Shown in pieces: positions 7,268 through 17,697 of a stretch of DNA of 64,000 bases. How positions within the stretch are numbered: the first letter of the stretch is position 1; the number at the start of each line of letters is the position of its first letter. The DNA is from Saccharopolyspora gloriosae (lineage in GTDB: Bacteria; Actinomycetota; Actinomycetes; Mycobacteriales; Pseudonocardiaceae). The notes below the pieces were generated by a model, which was not told the DNA's origin, searched no databases, and saw only the letters and a program-made list of their open reading frames with translations. The DNA lies in NCBI RefSeq assembly GCF_014203325.1, contig NZ_JACHIV010000001.1:372001-436000 (forward strand). The letters are read 5' to 3'. Both the position numbers and the translations under genes were made by a program.

Positions 7268-9088
7268 TCAGCGCGGTTGCGGGGGGATCCAGGACTCCTG
7301 GTCGTCGGGATCACCGGAGCCCGAGTCGACCGCGAACGTCGCCACCTGGTTCCCGCCGCCGCGTTTCGCCTGGTACATCGCCGCGTCCGCGCGGGCCTGC
7401 ACCTGCGCGCCGGACTCCTGCGGTCGCCGCGCGACCACGCCGATCGACAACGTCACCCCGCGCGAGAGCGCCTTGGGCAGCCGCGCGATCGCCTCCACGG
7501 TGCGCTGCAACGCCGACTCCGCCGCGTTCAAGGTCACACCCGGCAGCAGCACCACGAACTCGTCGCCGCCGTAGCGGGCCACGAAGTCGTCGACCCGCAG
7601 CGTGTCCCGCAGCGTGCTCGCCACGACCCGCAGCACGTCGTCGCCCTCGGCGTGCGAGCAGCGGTCGTTGACCTCCTTGAACCCGTCCAGGTCCACCAGG
7701 GCCACCGACAGCGGCTGGGACTCGGGCGTGTCCAGCAGCGAGTCCAGCCGCTCGTCGAGCGCCCGCCGGTTCGACAGCCCGGTCAGCGGGTCCTGCAGCG
7801 CCTGCTGGGTGATCGCGTCGTGGCGCAGGTTCAGCCGGGAGTTCTCCAGCCGGGTGCTCAGCGTCAGGTAGCGGCCTTCCCGCATGGCCCACAGCTCGTT
7901 CTCCAGGTCCAGCACGTAGTCGTGCACCGCGTCGCTGGTCGGCCGGTCCTGGTCCATCTCGGTGAGCTGCGCGTACTCGCGGGCGAGCGAGATCCGCAGC
8001 GTCGGATCGGCCGCGTCGCCGGTGACCTTGGAGCGGGTGTCCGAGAGCATCCGCACCGCCTCGGTCCGCTGCCCGGCGTTGACCAGGCAGCGGGCCAGCG
8101 CGATCGCCACGATGATCTTCTCGCGCGGGTGGATGGCGCGGTCCAGCGACCGCAGCCGCCGCAGCCGCTCGATGTGCTCCGAGCTCGGCTGGGCCAACGC
8201 GTGCGCCGCGCCGAGCACCGGGATCTGGTCGGCCGCGGAGCGGTCGGCGAGCCGCGGGAACAGCGACTCCCGCCACGGCACCTCCACGCCGAGCGCCAGC
8301 CCGGAGGCGGTGGCGAACCGCTCGCCCGCGGCGTCCTGCTGCCCGATGCGCTCCAGCCGCAGGCCCCAGCCCAGGAACATCCGGCAGCGGTTCATCATGT
8401 GCAGCGCGATCTCGTGCGGTCCGCCGCTCTCCCGAATGCGGTGCAGCGCGCGGGCCATCACCTCGTCGGCGGTCTCGTACACGCCGAGCTGCGTGAGCAC
8501 CGACCCCAGGTCGATCAGCGCCGTCGCCAGCAGCCGGTCCCAGGAGCGCCTGCCCAGCGCGGTGTCCGGGACGGGCTCGTCCTCCAGCATCGCGAGGCCG
8601 CTGGCCACCTCGGTGATCGCGTTGTCCTCGCTGCCGGTGAGCAGCGCGCGCCTGCCGCGCAGCGCGTAGGCGTCGGCCTCCAGCACGGTGAGCCCGTGCC
8701 GCCTGCTGTGCGTGAGGAGTTCGTCGAGCAGCGGTTCCGCGCCGTGCGCGAGCCCGGAGGTGGACAGCCGCATCGCGGCGCAGTGCCGCAGCAGCTGGGC
8801 GACGATGCGCGGCTCACCGCGCCGCTGCGCCTCGGCGAGCAGTCCGTCGGCTTCTCGGATGGTGCTGCGCTGGCCCAGGGCGTCGCTGTTCTGGCCGACG
8901 GCGTTGAGTTCGCGAGCGCGACCTACCAACCACGCGTCGCTGACCTCGCTCAGCGCGGTTGCCGCGTCGTCGCGTACGTCCGTCGTGTCCTCGCGCAGCG
9001 GCGCACACCCCCTGCTGGCATCCAGGCCCGGCCGGGGCCGGGAGGTCGGCGATCGACCACGGTTCCCACCGGGCATCCCGGTGACCAC
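7268..9088 (-). CDS. Diguanylate cyclase with N-terminal helical (TPR-like) sensor region
   Basis: Synthesises cyclic di-GMP from two GTP. The C-terminal GGDEF domain starts around DPLTGLSNRRALDERL, has the metal-binding LVDLDGFKEVND, and has an intact active site YGGDEF. The I-site RVDD lies exactly five residues before it, so product inhibition is expected. The N-terminal 400 residues are soluble and helical with repeated A/L-rich pairs, resembling TPR regions; no membrane helix or PAS domain is seen. The start is uncertain: GTG 9088 or ATG 9076, neither with a good ribosome binding site. The gene begins only about 38 nt after the 3' end of tRNA-Gln on the same strand, so read-through from the tRNA promoter is possible. 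Confidence 0.88.
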   Translation of the reverse strand: MVTGMPGGNRGRSPTSRPRPGLDASRGCAPLREDTTDVRDDAATALSEVSDAWLVGRARELNAVGQNSDALGQRSTIREADGLLAEAQRRGEPRIVAQLLRHCAAMRLSTSGLAHGAEPLLDELLTHSRRHGLTVLEADAYALRGRRALLTGSEDNAITEVASGLAMLEDEPVPDTALGRRSWDRLLATALIDLGSVLTQLGVYETADEVMARALHRIRESGGPHEIALHMMNRCRMFLGWGLRLERIGQQDAAGERFATASGLALGVEVPWRESLFPRLADRSAADQIPVLGAAHALAQPSSEHIERLRRLRSLDRAIHPREKIIVAIALARCLVNAGQRTEAVRMLSDTRSKVTGDAADPTLRISLAREYAQLTEMDQDRPTSDAVHDYVLDLENELWAMREGRYLTLSTRLENSRLNLRHDAITQQALQDPLTGLSNRRALDERLDSLLDTPESQPLSVALVDLDGFKEVNDRCSHAEGDDVLRVVASTLRDTLRVDDFVARYGGDEFVVLLPGVTLNAAESALQRTVEAIARLPKALSRGVTLSIGVVARRPQESGAQVQARADAAMYQAKRGGGNQVATFAVDSGSGDPDDQESWIPPQPR

Positions 9089-9125
9089 GAGCTCGTCGTA
9101 CCAGGTTCGCCCGCGGGGACCGTTG

Positions 9126-9196
9126 CTCCGCCGCCAGGACTCGAACCTGGACCATCAGAACCAAAATCTGAGGTGCTGCCTTTACACCACGGCGGA
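9126..9196 (-). tRNA. tRNA-Gln (anticodon TTG)
   Basis: A 71-nt cloverleaf on the minus strand. Acceptor stem TCCGCCG/CGGCGGA, D-arm GTGTAAAGGCAGCAC, anticodon arm TCAGA-TTTTGGT-TCTGA with anticodon TTG, T-arm CCAGG-TTCGAGT-CCTGG. CCA is not encoded. No duplicated tRNA end or integrase was seen nearby. Confidence 0.96.
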
Positions 9197-9406
9197 TCGG
9201 GCGATGTGGTCCGCGGACCCGGCGCCAGAGCTTACCGCCACGCCGGTCGACCGTGTCCGCCCAGTCGACATCGTGGCATGCCCGTCCAGCGTGATCGTTC
9301 CCACGGGTGCACGAACGATCAGCGCCGCCCGACCCGGACACGCCCGACAGGTAGCGACACGCCGTAATTCCGTCGCCGGGGGGTGACGATTGCGCATCCA
9401 CCAACT

Positions 9407-9433
9407 TACGCTTGCGTAGGTTACGGTCCCGTA
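9407..9433. promoter_or_regulatory. Two tandem 12-bp palindromes, operator of the desaturase gene
   Basis: TACGCTTGCGTA (9407-9418) and TACGGTCCCGTA (9422-9433) are each palindromes around a 2-nt centre and share the half-site TACG. Their centres are 15 bp apart. They lie about 80-105 nt upstream of the desaturase start. This looks like a paired TetR-type operator. The regulator is unknown, but a TetR gene follows the desaturase. The surrounding 9197-9511 stretch holds no other recognisable element. Confidence 0.6.
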
Positions 9434-9511
9434 GGATCTGCGGGGTCGACGCCGGATTCCCCCGGCTCTGCCGACCGTTTTCCACCACCCGACCCAGTTG
9501 AGGTAGTGAGT

Positions 9512-10480
9512 ATGACCGCAGCGACCGACGTTGCTCCCGAAGCTTCCGGAGCCGAGTCCGCCGGACCGAAACCCCTGACGGCGGGCGACCGTCCCAGGCT
9601 CGCCCAGTTCCTCGTCTACGTATTCGTCCTGGTCCCGTGCGTCGCGCTGGTCGCGGCCGTCCCGTTCGCCTGGGGCTGGGGTCTGGGATGGGTGGACGTC
9701 GGCTTGGCGGCGTTCTTCTACGTGTTCAGCGGGCTCGGCGTGACCGTCGGGTTCCACCGGCTGTTCACGCACGGCTCGTTCAAGTCCAACTGGCCGGTCC
9801 GCGCCACCCTCGCCATCGCGGGCATGACCTCGCTGCAGGGGCCGGTGATCACCTGGGTGGCCGACCACCGTCGCCACCACGCCTACTCGGACCGCGAGGG
9901 CGACCCGCACTCGCCGTGGCGCTTCGGCAGCACGCCGGGAGCGCTGGCCAAGGGCTTCTGGCACGCGCACATGGGCTGGCTGTTCGACCGCAGCATGACC
10001 AACGAGGAACGGTTCGCGCCGGACCTGCACAAGGAAGAGCGGCTGGTCCGCCTGAACAAGCTGTTCCCGTTGTGGACCTTGCTCAGCCTGGTGCTGCCCG
10101 CAGTGCTCGGCGGCCTGCTGACCTGGTCCTGGTGGGGTGCGCTGACCGGTTTCTTCTGGGCCGGGCTGGTGCGCGCGTCGCTGCTGCACCACATCACGTG
10201 GTCGGTGAACTCGATCTGCCACATGATCGGTGAGCGCCCGTTCAAGAGCCGCGACAAGGCGTCGAACTTCTGGCCGCTGGCGATCGTGTCGTTCGGCGAG
10301 TCCTGGCACAACTCCCACCACGCCGACCCGACCTGCGCCCGGCACGGGGTGCTGCGCGGGCAGCTGGACATCTCGGCGCGGGTGATCTGGTTCTTCGAGA
10401 AGGTCGGCTGGGCCTGGAAGGTCCGCTGGCCGAACGACAAGCGGCTGGCCCGGATCGCGGTGACCGACTACAAGGGCTGA
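9512..10480 (+). CDS. Membrane acyl-CoA desaturase (delta-9 type)
   Basis: A 322-residue di-iron fatty acyl desaturase that introduces a double bond into acyl-CoA, controlling membrane fluidity. The three histidine boxes are HRLFTH, HRRHH and HNSHH. Hydrophobic segments flank the boxes in the usual 2+2 pattern. The start is ATG 9512 after TTGAGGTAGTGAGT, with GAGG 7 nt upstream; the longer open frame would run through the operator. It is preceded by tandem palindromes and followed by a hairpin and then a TetR gene, so regulation by a TetR-type fatty-acid sensor is likely. Confidence 0.93.
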   Translation: MTAATDVAPEASGAESAGPKPLTAGDRPRLAQFLVYVFVLVPCVALVAAVPFAWGWGLGWVDVGLAAFFYVFSGLGVTVGFHRLFTHGSFKSNWPVRATLAIAGMTSLQGPVITWVADHRRHHAYSDREGDPHSPWRFGSTPGALAKGFWHAHMGWLFDRSMTNEERFAPDLHKEERLVRLNKLFPLWTLLSLVLPAVLGGLLTWSWWGALTGFFWAGLVRASLLHHITWSVNSICHMIGERPFKSRDKASNFWPLAIVSFGESWHNSHHADPTCARHGVLRGQLDISARVIWFFEKVGWAWKVRWPNDKRLARIAVTDYKG

Positions 10481-10521
10481 CGCCCTCGGCTCTGGCTCGG
10501 AACGGGGCGGGTGGCGAGACT

Positions 10522-10559
10522 CCGGGGTCCTTCGCGCGTGATCGCGTGGAGGGCCCCGG
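10522..10559 (+). terminator. Hairpin downstream of the desaturase
   Basis: CCGGGGTCC...GCGCG (10522-10538) pairs with CGCG...GGGCCCCGG (10543-10559) around a TGAT loop, with a few internal mismatches. It lies 41 nt after the stop codon, with no U-run. Confidence 0.55.
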
Positions 10560-10706
10560 ATTTCCGCGCCCACGCCGGTGGGAGCGGCGATCCACGCTCG
10601 CCGGCCCCGTCAGGACCGAGCCGTTGCACTGGTGAATCCCCCACGATGTGTGCGGCGATCCGGGGAGGTTCGGACTGCTCCCGGCCCGCACGGATAGGGT
10701 GAACTC

Positions 10707-11378
10707 GTGGCGGGACGGCGCAGGCGCAGCTCCCCGGACTCGGAGGCGAGGCGCAGCTCGGCGCGCACGACCCGGGTCCGGATGACCGGTGAGGAACGAC
10801 GGCAGCAGCTGCTCGACGTGGCCAGGGCGCTGTTCGCCGAGAAGGGCTTCGAAGCCGCCTCCATCGAGGAGATCGCGCATCGGGCGGGCGTGTCCAAGCC
10901 GGTCGTCTACGAGCACTTCGGCGGCAAGGAGGGCATCTACGCGGTCGTCGTCGATCGCGAGATGCGCGCGCTGCTGGACTCGATGGTCTCGGCGCTGTCC
11001 GCCGGGCACCCCCGGGCGCTGCTGGAGCAGGCCGCCGGGGCGTTGCTGGAGTACATCGACACGTCCACCGACGGATTCCGCATCCTCGTGCGCGACTCGC
11101 CGGTGGCCAGCACGACGGGCACGTTCTCGTCGCTGCTCAACGACATCGCCAGCCAGGTCGAGCACATCCTCGGGCTGCAGTTCAGCGCGAAGGGCTACGA
11201 CGCGAAGCTGGCCCCGCTCTACAGCCAGGCGCTGGTGGGCATGGTGGCGCTGGTCGGCCAGTGGTGGCTGGAGGCGCGCAAGCCGAAGAAGGACGAGGTC
11301 GCCGCGCACCTGGTCAACATCGCCTGGAACGGCCTCTCCCACCTGGAGCACAAGCCGAAGCTCGGCAGCTGGCGCTGA
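10707..11378 (+). CDS. TetR/AcrR family transcriptional regulator (Rv1019 position)
   Basis: A 223-residue repressor. The N-terminal 25 residues are basic and disordered. The HTH follows as ASIEEIAHRAGVSKPVVYEHFGGKEG, and then a helical ligand domain. It occupies the place of M. tuberculosis Rv1019, between glmU-prs and mfd. It also follows the desaturase, whose promoter has TetR-like tandem palindromes, so the desaturase is a plausible target. The start is GTG 10707. TAGGGT (10695-10700) ends 6 nt before it and no ribosome binding site is present, so a leaderless transcript is likely. Confidence 0.9.
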   Translation: MAGRRRRSSPDSEARRSSARTTRVRMTGEERRQQLLDVARALFAEKGFEAASIEEIAHRAGVSKPVVYEHFGGKEGIYAVVVDREMRALLDSMVSALSAGHPRALLEQAAGALLEYIDTSTDGFRILVRDSPVASTTGTFSSLLNDIASQVEHILGLQFSAKGYDAKLAPLYSQALVGMVALVGQWWLEARKPKKDEVAAHLVNIAWNGLSHLEHKPKLGSWR

Positions 11379-11509
11379 TCGGTGTCGGCCCAGGCGGGCC
11401 GGTGGTTCGAGCGGGCGCGTTGATCCGTTAACCGTCGAGCGAATGCGTAATATCAAGCGCAGGGCCGCGCCGACATGGGGTGATCACAGTGTGCAACAAT
11501 GATGACACT

Positions 11510-12106
11510 ATGAGTAGTGCACTCGCGTACGCTAGCGGCCCGCCCTTCACGCTGGCCGACTGGGAGTCGCTCGAACACGACCCGGACGGCAACCGGGTGG
11601 AGTTGATTGGCGGACATTTCCAGGTGACTCCCGCGCCCAGCTATGTCCATCAGGGCCTGAACGACGAACTGCGGCTCGTGTTGCGCCAAGCGTTGCGCGC
11701 GGAAGGGCGATCGGACCTCTTCGCGGTAAGCGGGATCGGGGTCAGCCTGTTCGAGGGTATGGGATTCATCCCGGACATCAGCGTCCTTCAGGCGCAGCGG
11801 GACGGAACGGTCAAGGTCGAGGCAGCGGAAGTGCTGCTCGCCGTGGAGATCGTCTCCCCGCGCACGCGGAAGGACGATCGCATGATCAAACCGGACGCCT
11901 ACGCGCAAGCGGGTGTCCCGTTCTACTGGCGGGTCGAACCGATCCCCGGCGATCCGCCGACGATCTTGTGCTTTGAACTGACCAACGGGGTCTACGTCAA
12001 GTCGTGCGTCGTTGAGTCCGGTGTTCCTGCCACGGTCAAGGCCGCGCCCGTTCCTGTGGACCTCGATGTGGATGTTCTGTACGACTTGGTCTTCGGCGGG
12101 GCGTGA
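11510..12106 (+). CDS. Uma2 family (DUF820) restriction-fold nuclease
   Basis: A 198-residue protein with the PD-(D/E)XK-like Uma2 core: RVELIGGHF, PDISVLQ, and the catalytic AVEIVSPRTRKDDRMIKPD. These proteins are numerous in Streptomyces-like genomes and cyanobacteria, and their biological role is not established. The start is ATG 11510. AGTGT and ACACT flank the 5' side as a short inverted repeat, and TAATAT at 11448-11453 is a possible -10 further upstream. Codon use is slightly less GC-biased than its neighbours. It is convergent with the sugar dehydrogenase gene with only 3 nt between the stops. Confidence 0.88.
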   Translation: MSSALAYASGPPFTLADWESLEHDPDGNRVELIGGHFQVTPAPSYVHQGLNDELRLVLRQALRAEGRSDLFAVSGIGVSLFEGMGFIPDISVLQAQRDGTVKVEAAEVLLAVEIVSPRTRKDDRMIKPDAYAQAGVPFYWRVEPIPGDPPTILCFELTNGVYVKSCVVESGVPATVKAAPVPVDLDVDVLYDLVFGGA

Positions 12107-12109
12107 GGC

Positions 12110-13297
12110 TCAGGCCGAGGTGATGCGCAGGATGCGGTCGTCGGTGCCGTTGGACGTGGTGACGTAGAGGGCGCCGTCGGGGCCTTGGCGGGCGGCGCGC
12201 AGTCGTCCGTGCAGGCCGTCGAGCTCCGGTGGCACCAGCACTTCCCGCACGGTCCCGTCCGGGCCGAGGCCGAACAGCAGCAGCTTCGAGCCCTTCAGCG
12301 CGGTGACCGCGAGCATCCCGTCGAACCGGTCCCACCGCGGCCCGGTGAGGAACGTCGCCGCGCACACCGCCTCCGTCGAGCGCCCCGAGGACCACACCGC
12401 GGGCACCGCGTCCGGGAACCGCCGCAGGTCCGTCATGGGCACCGACTCGTCGTAGGTGTCCGAGCGGCCGCCGCGCGACGGGTCCCAGCCGTGGTTCCCG
12501 CCCGCCCGCAGCAGGTTGATCTCGTCGTCGGAGTCCGGTCCGTGCTCGGCGACGAACACCTGCCCGCCGGGGCGCGGGGCGATGCCCTGCGGGTTGCGGT
12601 GCCCGTAGCTGAACAGCAACCGCTCGGCGGGGTTCGGCGCATCGAGGAACGGGTTTCCGGGCGCGGGCTCGCCGGTGCGGAGGTCCATCCGCAGGACCTT
12701 GCCGCCGAGTCCGGCGCGGTCCTGCGCGGCTCGCGGATCAGCCGCGTCACCCGTGGTGACCAGCAGCGATCCGTCCTCCGCCAAGGTCGGGCGGCAGCCG
12801 GAGTGCCTGCCGTTCGCGTTCACCGGAAGGCCCGTCAGCAGCGGAGGGCCGACGCGTTCGGCGCTGCCGCCGTCGTCGGCGAGGCGCCAGGTCACCAGCC
12901 GCACGTCCACGGCACGCCCGTCCTCCTGATGAGTCTGGCAGGTGACGAACCGCCTGCTGTCGGCGAAGTCCGGGTGCACCACCAGGCCCAGCAGGCCGCC
13001 TTCGCCTTCGGCGAGCACGTCGTCGAGGTCCGCGCGCACCGGGCGCAGCTGCGCGCCGGGGCTGGTGTCGGCGAGCAGCGCCAGCCTGCCGGGGCGCTGC
13101 GCGATCAGCGCCGTGCCGTCCGGGAGGAAACCCACGTCCCACGGGTGTTCGAGACCGCGGCCCAGGACCTCCACCCGCAACGTCGACGGGACCGGATCGG
13201 GCGCCCGGGTGCTCGGCGGGGGAGGTGCGCCGCCCGGTGCGCCGCACGCCGCGAGCAGGGTGACCAGGGCGAGGGCGGCGACTCGGCAAGCGCGCAT
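12110..13297 (-). CDS. PQQ-dependent sugar dehydrogenase-like lipoprotein
   Basis: A 395-residue exported lipoprotein with lipobox LLAAC (Cys18) and a Pro-rich linker. A six-bladed beta-propeller of the soluble glucose dehydrogenase (GSDH) family follows. Typical motifs are [36 protein letters not shown] and [12 protein letters not shown]. The family oxidises sugars outside the membrane with PQQ, but many actinobacterial members have no proven cofactor. The start is ATG 13297; GTG codons just upstream are alternatives and no clear ribosome binding site is visible. It lies between Uma2 and mfd, interrupting the conserved Rv1019-mfd neighbourhood. Confidence 0.9.
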   Translation of the reverse strand: MRACRVAALALVTLLAACGAPGGAPPPPSTRAPDPVPSTLRVEVLGRGLEHPWDVGFLPDGTALIAQRPGRLALLADTSPGAQLRPVRADLDDVLAEGEGGLLGLVVHPDFADSRRFVTCQTHQEDGRAVDVRLVTWRLADDGGSAERVGPPLLTGLPVNANGRHSGCRPTLAEDGSLLVTTGDAADPRAAQDRAGLGGKVLRMDLRTGEPAPGNPFLDAPNPAERLLFSYGHRNPQGIAPRPGGQVFVAEHGPDSDDEINLLRAGGNHGWDPSRGGRSDTYDESVPMTDLRRFPDAVPAVWSSGRSTEAVCAATFLTGPRWDRFDGMLAVTALKGSKLLLFGLGPDGTVREVLVPPELDGLHGRLRAARQGPDGALYVTTSNGTDDRILRITSA

Positions 13298-13579
13298 CAC
13301 CACAGTGTGGCACCGGCCGGGCACCGCACGTGGTCATCTCGGCGCGGCGGGTGCGGGGCGGCCGGACGGTGTCGGTGCGGAGTCGTAGGCTGGACGACGA
13401 CTCCCGTCACCCGGCATCGCGTGGTCCGCCTGGGAAGAGCCGGTCCCGGCTCGGTCGCGAGCGGTCGCCCGGCAGGCCGGTCCCGCCGCGAGCCGGACAC
13501 GCCCGCGGACTCGTCAGCGGTCGTCCCGGGGACGGGTCCGTGCGCGTTCGGCGATGTTTTCTCGGTGCGAGGGATTGCG

Positions 13580-16500
13580 ATGACCCAGGCTGGTCCTGCC
13601 ACGGCGACGGATGCGGCTCCGGCCGCGTTGCACGGGCTGCTCGACGCGGTGCTGCGGGAGGAGACCTTCCGCCGCGTGGTGTCGTCGGCGGGCCGCCCGC
13701 ACCTGGAGCTGGAAGGCCCGGTCGCGGCTCGCCCGCTCGCGACGGCCGCGCTGGCCGCGGACTCCGGGGCGGCGGCGCCGGTGCTGCTGGTGACCGCCAC
13801 CGGCCGCGAGGCCGAGGAGACCGCGGCGGCGCTGGAGGACCTCATCGGCCCGGACGGCGTGGCGGTGTTCCCGTCCTGGGAGACGCTGCCGCACGAGCGG
13901 CTGTCCCCGCGCGCGGACACCGTCGGGCGCAGGCTCGCGGTGCTGCGCAGGCTCGCCCACCCGGAGGAGCACGCCGAAGGCCCGGTCCGGGTGCTCGTGA
14001 CGACGGTGCGCAGCCTGATCCAGCCGATCGCGCCGGGCCTGGGGGAGCTGGCCCCGGTGCGGCTCGCGCTGGGCGACGAACACGACTTCGAGCAGCTGGT
14101 GGAACGGCTCGCCGGCCTCGCCTACAGCCGCGTCGACATGGTGGAGAAGCGCGGTGAGTTCGCGGTGCGCGGCGGCATCGTCGACGTGTTCCCGCCGACG
14201 GTGGAACACCCGCTGCGCGTGGAGTTCTGGGGCGACGAGGTCACCGAGATCCGCCCGTTCTCCGTCGCCGACCAGCGGTCCCTGCCGGACGCCCCGGACG
14301 CGCTGCTCTACGCCCCCGCCTGCCGGGAACTGCTGATCACGCCCGAGGTAGCGGAACGCGCGGAGGAACTGGCGCGCCTGCACACGGCCGACGCGCAGCT
14401 CGCCGAGATGCTCGGCAAGATCGCCGGCGGCGCCGCCGTGGAGGGCATGGAGGCGCTGATCCCGGCGCTGTGCGAAGGCGAGATGCGGTTGCTCACCGAA
14501 CTCGTCCCGGACGGCACGCACGTGCTGCTGTCGGATCCGGAGAAGGTGCGGGCGCGGGCCGCGGACCTGGTGCGCACCGGCCAGGAGTTCCTGGAGGCGT
14601 CCTGGATGGTCGCCGCCGACGGCGGCAAGGCGCCCATCGACCTGGGGGCCTCGGCGTACCGCGGGCTCGCGGAGGTCGCCGAGCGCACCAGGGAGATCGG
14701 CCTGCCCTGGTGGACGTTGACCCAGCTCAGCAGCGACAGCGCGGACGACGGCGTGGTGCATCTGGGCCTCAAGCAGGTCGAGGCGTACCGCGGTGAGGTG
14801 GAACGCGCGTTCGCCGACCTGCGCGCGCACACAGCTTCCGGCGGCGCCGCCGTGCTGGTGGTTCCGGGGCAGGGAACCGCGCAGCGGGCGGTCCAGCAGT
14901 TCCGGGAAGGCGACCTGCCGGTGCGCCACGCGGCCGAGGGGATCGCGGGCGAGCCGGAGACCGGCGTGATCACCGTGGTGCGCGGCGACCTGGAGGACGG
15001 GTTCGCCGCACCGGGGGTGGGTCTGGTGGTGCTCACCGAGACCGACCTGACCGGCGGTCGCGGCGGCACGTCCACCAAGGACATGCGCCGGATGCCGTCG
15101 CGGCGGCGCAACGCGGTGGATCCGCTGGCGCTGAAGGCCGGTGACTTCGTGGTGCACGAGCAGCACGGCATCGGCAAGTACGTGGAGATGGTGCAGCGCA
15201 CCGTCGGTGGCGCGACCCGCGAGTACCTGGTGCTGGAGTACGCCTCCAGCAAGCGCGGCCAGCCCGGCGACCGGCTGTTCGTGCCGACCGATCAGCTCGA
15301 CGAGGTGTCCCGCTACGTCGGCGGCGAGCTGCCGACGCTGAACAAGCTCGGCGGCTCCGACTGGAAGAACACCAAGGCCAAGGCTCGCAAGGCGGTCAAG
15401 GAGATCGCCGCCGAACTGGTGCAGCTCTACGCCGCGCGCCAGTCCGCCCCCGGTCACGCGTTCGGCCCGGACACCCCGTGGCAGCGGGAGTTGGAGGACG
15501 CCTTCCCGTACACCGAGACCGGTGATCAGATGGCGGCGATCGACGAGGCCAAGTCGGACATGCAGCGGCCCGTCCCGATGGACCGGGTGATCTGCGGCGA
15601 CGTGGGCTACGGCAAGACGGAGATCGCGGTGCGCGCCGCGTTCAAGGCCGTGCAGGACGGCAAGCAGGTCGCGGTCCTGGTGCCGACGACGCTGCTGGCG
15701 CAGCAGCACCTGAACACCTTCGCCGACCGGATGCGCTCCTTCCCGGTGACGATCAAGGGCCTGTCCCGGTTCACCGATCCGCGGGAGTCGGAGCAGACGG
15801 TGCAGGGCCTCGCCGACGGTTCGGTCGACATCGTGATCGGCACGCACCGGTTGTTGCAGACGGGCGTGCGCTACAAGGACCTGGGCCTGGTCATCGTCGA
15901 CGAGGAGCAGCGCTTCGGCGTCGAGCACAAGGAGCACATCAAGGCGCTGCGCACCCACGTGGACGTGCTGACGATGTCGGCGACGCCCATCCCGCGGACG
16001 CTGGAGATGAGCATGGCGGGCATCCGCGAGATGTCCACGATCCTCACCCCGCCGGAGGAGCGGCACCCGGTGCTTACCTACGTCGGCGCCTACGACGAGA
16101 AGCAGGTCGGCGCCGCGATCCGCCGCGAGCTGCTGCGCGACGGCCAGGTGTTCTTCGTGCACAACCGGGTCTCGACGATCGAGAAGGCCGCCCGGTCGCT
16201 GCGCGAGCTGGTGCCGGAGGCGCGGATCGTCACCGCGCACGGCCAGATGAACGAGGAACGGCTGGAGAAGATCATCCAGGGGTTCTGGGAGCGCGAGCAC
16301 GACGTGCTGGTGTGCACCACGATCGTCGAGACCGGGCTGGACATCTCGAACGCGAACACGCTGATCGTGGAGCGTTCGGACATGCTCGGGCTCTCCCAGC
16401 TGCACCAGCTGCGCGGTCGCGTCGGCCGCGCTCGCGAGCGCGGCTACGCGTACTTCCTGTACCCGGGCGAGAAGCCGCTCACCGACACCGCGCACGACCG

Positions 16501-17200
16501 GCTCGCGACGATCGCGCAGAACTCGGAGCTGGGCGCGGGCATGGCCGTGGCGATGAAGGACCTGGAGATCCGCGGCGCGGGCAACATCCTCGGCGCCGAG
16601 CAGTCCGGGCACATCGCGGGCGTCGGGTTCGACCTGTACGTGCGGCTGGTCGGGGAGGCCGTCGAGGCGTTCAAGCAGCACGCGGGCGCGGAAACCGGTG
16701 ACTTGGAACGGGAATTGGCCGAGGTGCGGGTGGACCTGCCCGTGGACGCGCACATCCCGCACGACTACGTGCCGGGCGAGCGGCTGCGGCTGGAGGCGTA
16801 CCGCAAGATCGCCGCCGCCGCCGATCAGGAGGCGCTGGACGCGGTGCGCGCCGAACTGGAAGACCGCTACGGCCCGCTGCCGGAGCCGGTGCAGCGCTTG
16901 CTCAAGGTCGCCACGTTCCGGCAGGTGTGCCGCGAGCACGGCGTCACCGAGGTGACCTTGCAGGGCTCCTCGCTGCGCATCGCACCGGTGGAGCTGGCCG
17001 ATTCCCAGCAGATGCGGCTCAAGCGCCTGTACCCGAAGGCCGTCTACAAGGCCACGGTCCGCACGATCTCGGTGCCGCGCCCCACGGAAGGAGCCGCCGG
17101 TGGCCGCATCGGAGCTCCCGCACTGCGGGACGAGGCGTTGCTCGACTGGTGCGCCGACCTCCTCGCAGCCCTAGCAGGCCGCCCAGCCCTGACCGTCTGA
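13580..17200 (+). CDS. mfd: Transcription-repair coupling factor Mfd
   Basis: A 1206-residue ATP-driven translocase that removes stalled RNA polymerase and recruits UvrA. In order it has the UvrB-homology region ([14 protein letters not shown]), the RNA polymerase-interacting domain ([13 protein letters not shown], about residue 522), the RecG-like motor with Walker [10 protein letters not shown] (about residue 673) and DEEQRFG, the TRG region ([15 protein letters not shown]), and the C-terminal UvrA-binding domain. The start is ATG 13580 with GAGGG 7 nt upstream. The frame stays open upstream, but that part has the composition of intergenic DNA and runs under the sugar dehydrogenase gene. 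The gene order matches M. tuberculosis Rv1020. Confidence 0.98.
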   Translation: MTQAGPATATDAAPAALHGLLDAVLREETFRRVVSSAGRPHLELEGPVAARPLATAALAADSGAAAPVLLVTATGREAEETAAALEDLIGPDGVAVFPSWETLPHERLSPRADTVGRRLAVLRRLAHPEEHAEGPVRVLVTTVRSLIQPIAPGLGELAPVRLALGDEHDFEQLVERLAGLAYSRVDMVEKRGEFAVRGGIVDVFPPTVEHPLRVEFWGDEVTEIRPFSVADQRSLPDAPDALLYAPACRELLITPEVAERAEELARLHTADAQLAEMLGKIAGGAAVEGMEALIPALCEGEMRLLTELVPDGTHVLLSDPEKVRARAADLVRTGQEFLEASWMVAADGGKAPIDLGASAYRGLAEVAERTREIGLPWWTLTQLSSDSADDGVVHLGLKQVEAYRGEVERAFADLRAHTASGGAAVLVVPGQGTAQRAVQQFREGDLPVRHAAEGIAGEPETGVITVVRGDLEDGFAAPGVGLVVLTETDLTGGRGGTSTKDMRRMPSRRRNAVDPLALKAGDFVVHEQHGIGKYVEMVQRTVGGATREYLVLEYASSKRGQPGDRLFVPTDQLDEVSRYVGGELPTLNKLGGSDWKNTKAKARKAVKEIAAELVQLYAARQSAPGHAFGPDTPWQRELEDAFPYTETGDQMAAIDEAKSDMQRPVPMDRVICGDVGYGKTEIAVRAAFKAVQDGKQVAVLVPTTLLAQQHLNTFADRMRSFPVTIKGLSRFTDPRESEQTVQGLADGSVDIVIGTHRLLQTGVRYKDLGLVIVDEEQRFGVEHKEHIKALRTHVDVLTMSATPIPRTLEMSMAGIREMSTILTPPEERHPVLTYVGAYDEKQVGAAIRRELLRDGQVFFVHNRVSTIEKAARSLRELVPEARIVTAHGQMNEERLEKIIQGFWEREHDVLVCTTIVETGLDISNANTLIVERSDMLGLSQLHQLRGRVGRARERGYAYFLYPGEKPLTDTAHDRLATIAQNSELGAGMAVAMKDLEIRGAGNILGAEQSGHIAGVGFDLYVRLVGEAVEAFKQHAGAETGDLERELAEVRVDLPVDAHIPHDYVPGERLRLEAYRKIAAAADQEALDAVRAELEDRYGPLPEPVQRLLKVATFRQVCREHGVTEVTLQGSSLRIAPVELADSQQMRLKRLYPKAVYKATVRTISVPRPTEGAAGGRIGAPALRDEALLDWCADLLAALAGRPALTV

Positions 17201-17242
17201 CCAACCCCCCGCAGCACCCCCGCACCTCAACAAGCCCAAAAG

Positions 17243-17496
17243 GGGCGGACGAAGCCACGCCTGCCTCGCGGCCGAAGGCCGTGCTCTTGCGGCGAAGCCG
17301 TGCAGTGTGCGGGCGAAGCCACGCTTGCTTTGCGGCCGAAGGCCGTGCCTGTAATCGCGCAGCGATTAGCCCACGTCGAAAAGCCGACCACCCGCGGGTT
17401 CTCAGCGTTCTTCTCGCGAGGACGGCTTTTTCCCTCGTGGCGGAGCCACTCGGGAAAAAGATCCCGCAGCGAGAAGAACGCTGAGGTTCCGCCACC
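17243..17496 (-). repeat. Dispersed intergenic inverted-repeat element, copy B, with REP-like units
   Basis: The core is a perfect 17-bp inverted repeat (17401-17417 and 17469-17485, CTCAGCGTTCTTCTCGC and its complement). It encloses an inner stem CTTTTTCCC (17426-17434) / GGGAAAAAG (17452-17460) with a GTGGC/GCCAC tip. Flanks GAACCCGCGGGTGGTC and GGTCGGGTGGCGGAACC, read on the minus strand, match copies A and C. Beside it, at about 17245-17285 and 17309-17349, are two copies of a 40-nt unit containing GCGGCCGAAGGCCGTGC, each a small GAA-loop hairpin. No gene is seen in 17201-17697; the short ORFs here are products of the repeats. Confidence 0.8.
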
Positions 17497-17697
17497 CGAC
17501 CACACGCCCAAACCGACCGGGCGGGCCTGGCAAACCCCCGACCAACGGCGCATGATCGACCTGCGTTAAGACGGGGCCGATCGGTGGTCATCCTCCGCCA
17601 CGAGGCAACCAACGCGCCCGTGACGCGTCTGCATTCGTGGGTGGACTCGCCGGTTCGACGTGCCGCCTGGTTCTGCCGGTAGGGGAAAGGACGAGGT

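Noticed and set aside
9126-9196. tRNA-Gln as an integration site for a mobile element
   Set aside because: No duplicated tRNA 3' end, integrase or phage gene was found within several kb on either side.
13514-16939. 1141-codon open frame antisense to mfd
   Set aside because: Shadow of mfd; composition is dominated by His, Arg, Gln and Val runs, with no domain and no ribosome binding site.
17227-17612. Several ORFs of 80-200 codons within 17.2-17.6 kb
   Set aside because: They lie within repeat copy B; the products are low-complexity and mirror each other on both strands because the DNA is palindromic.
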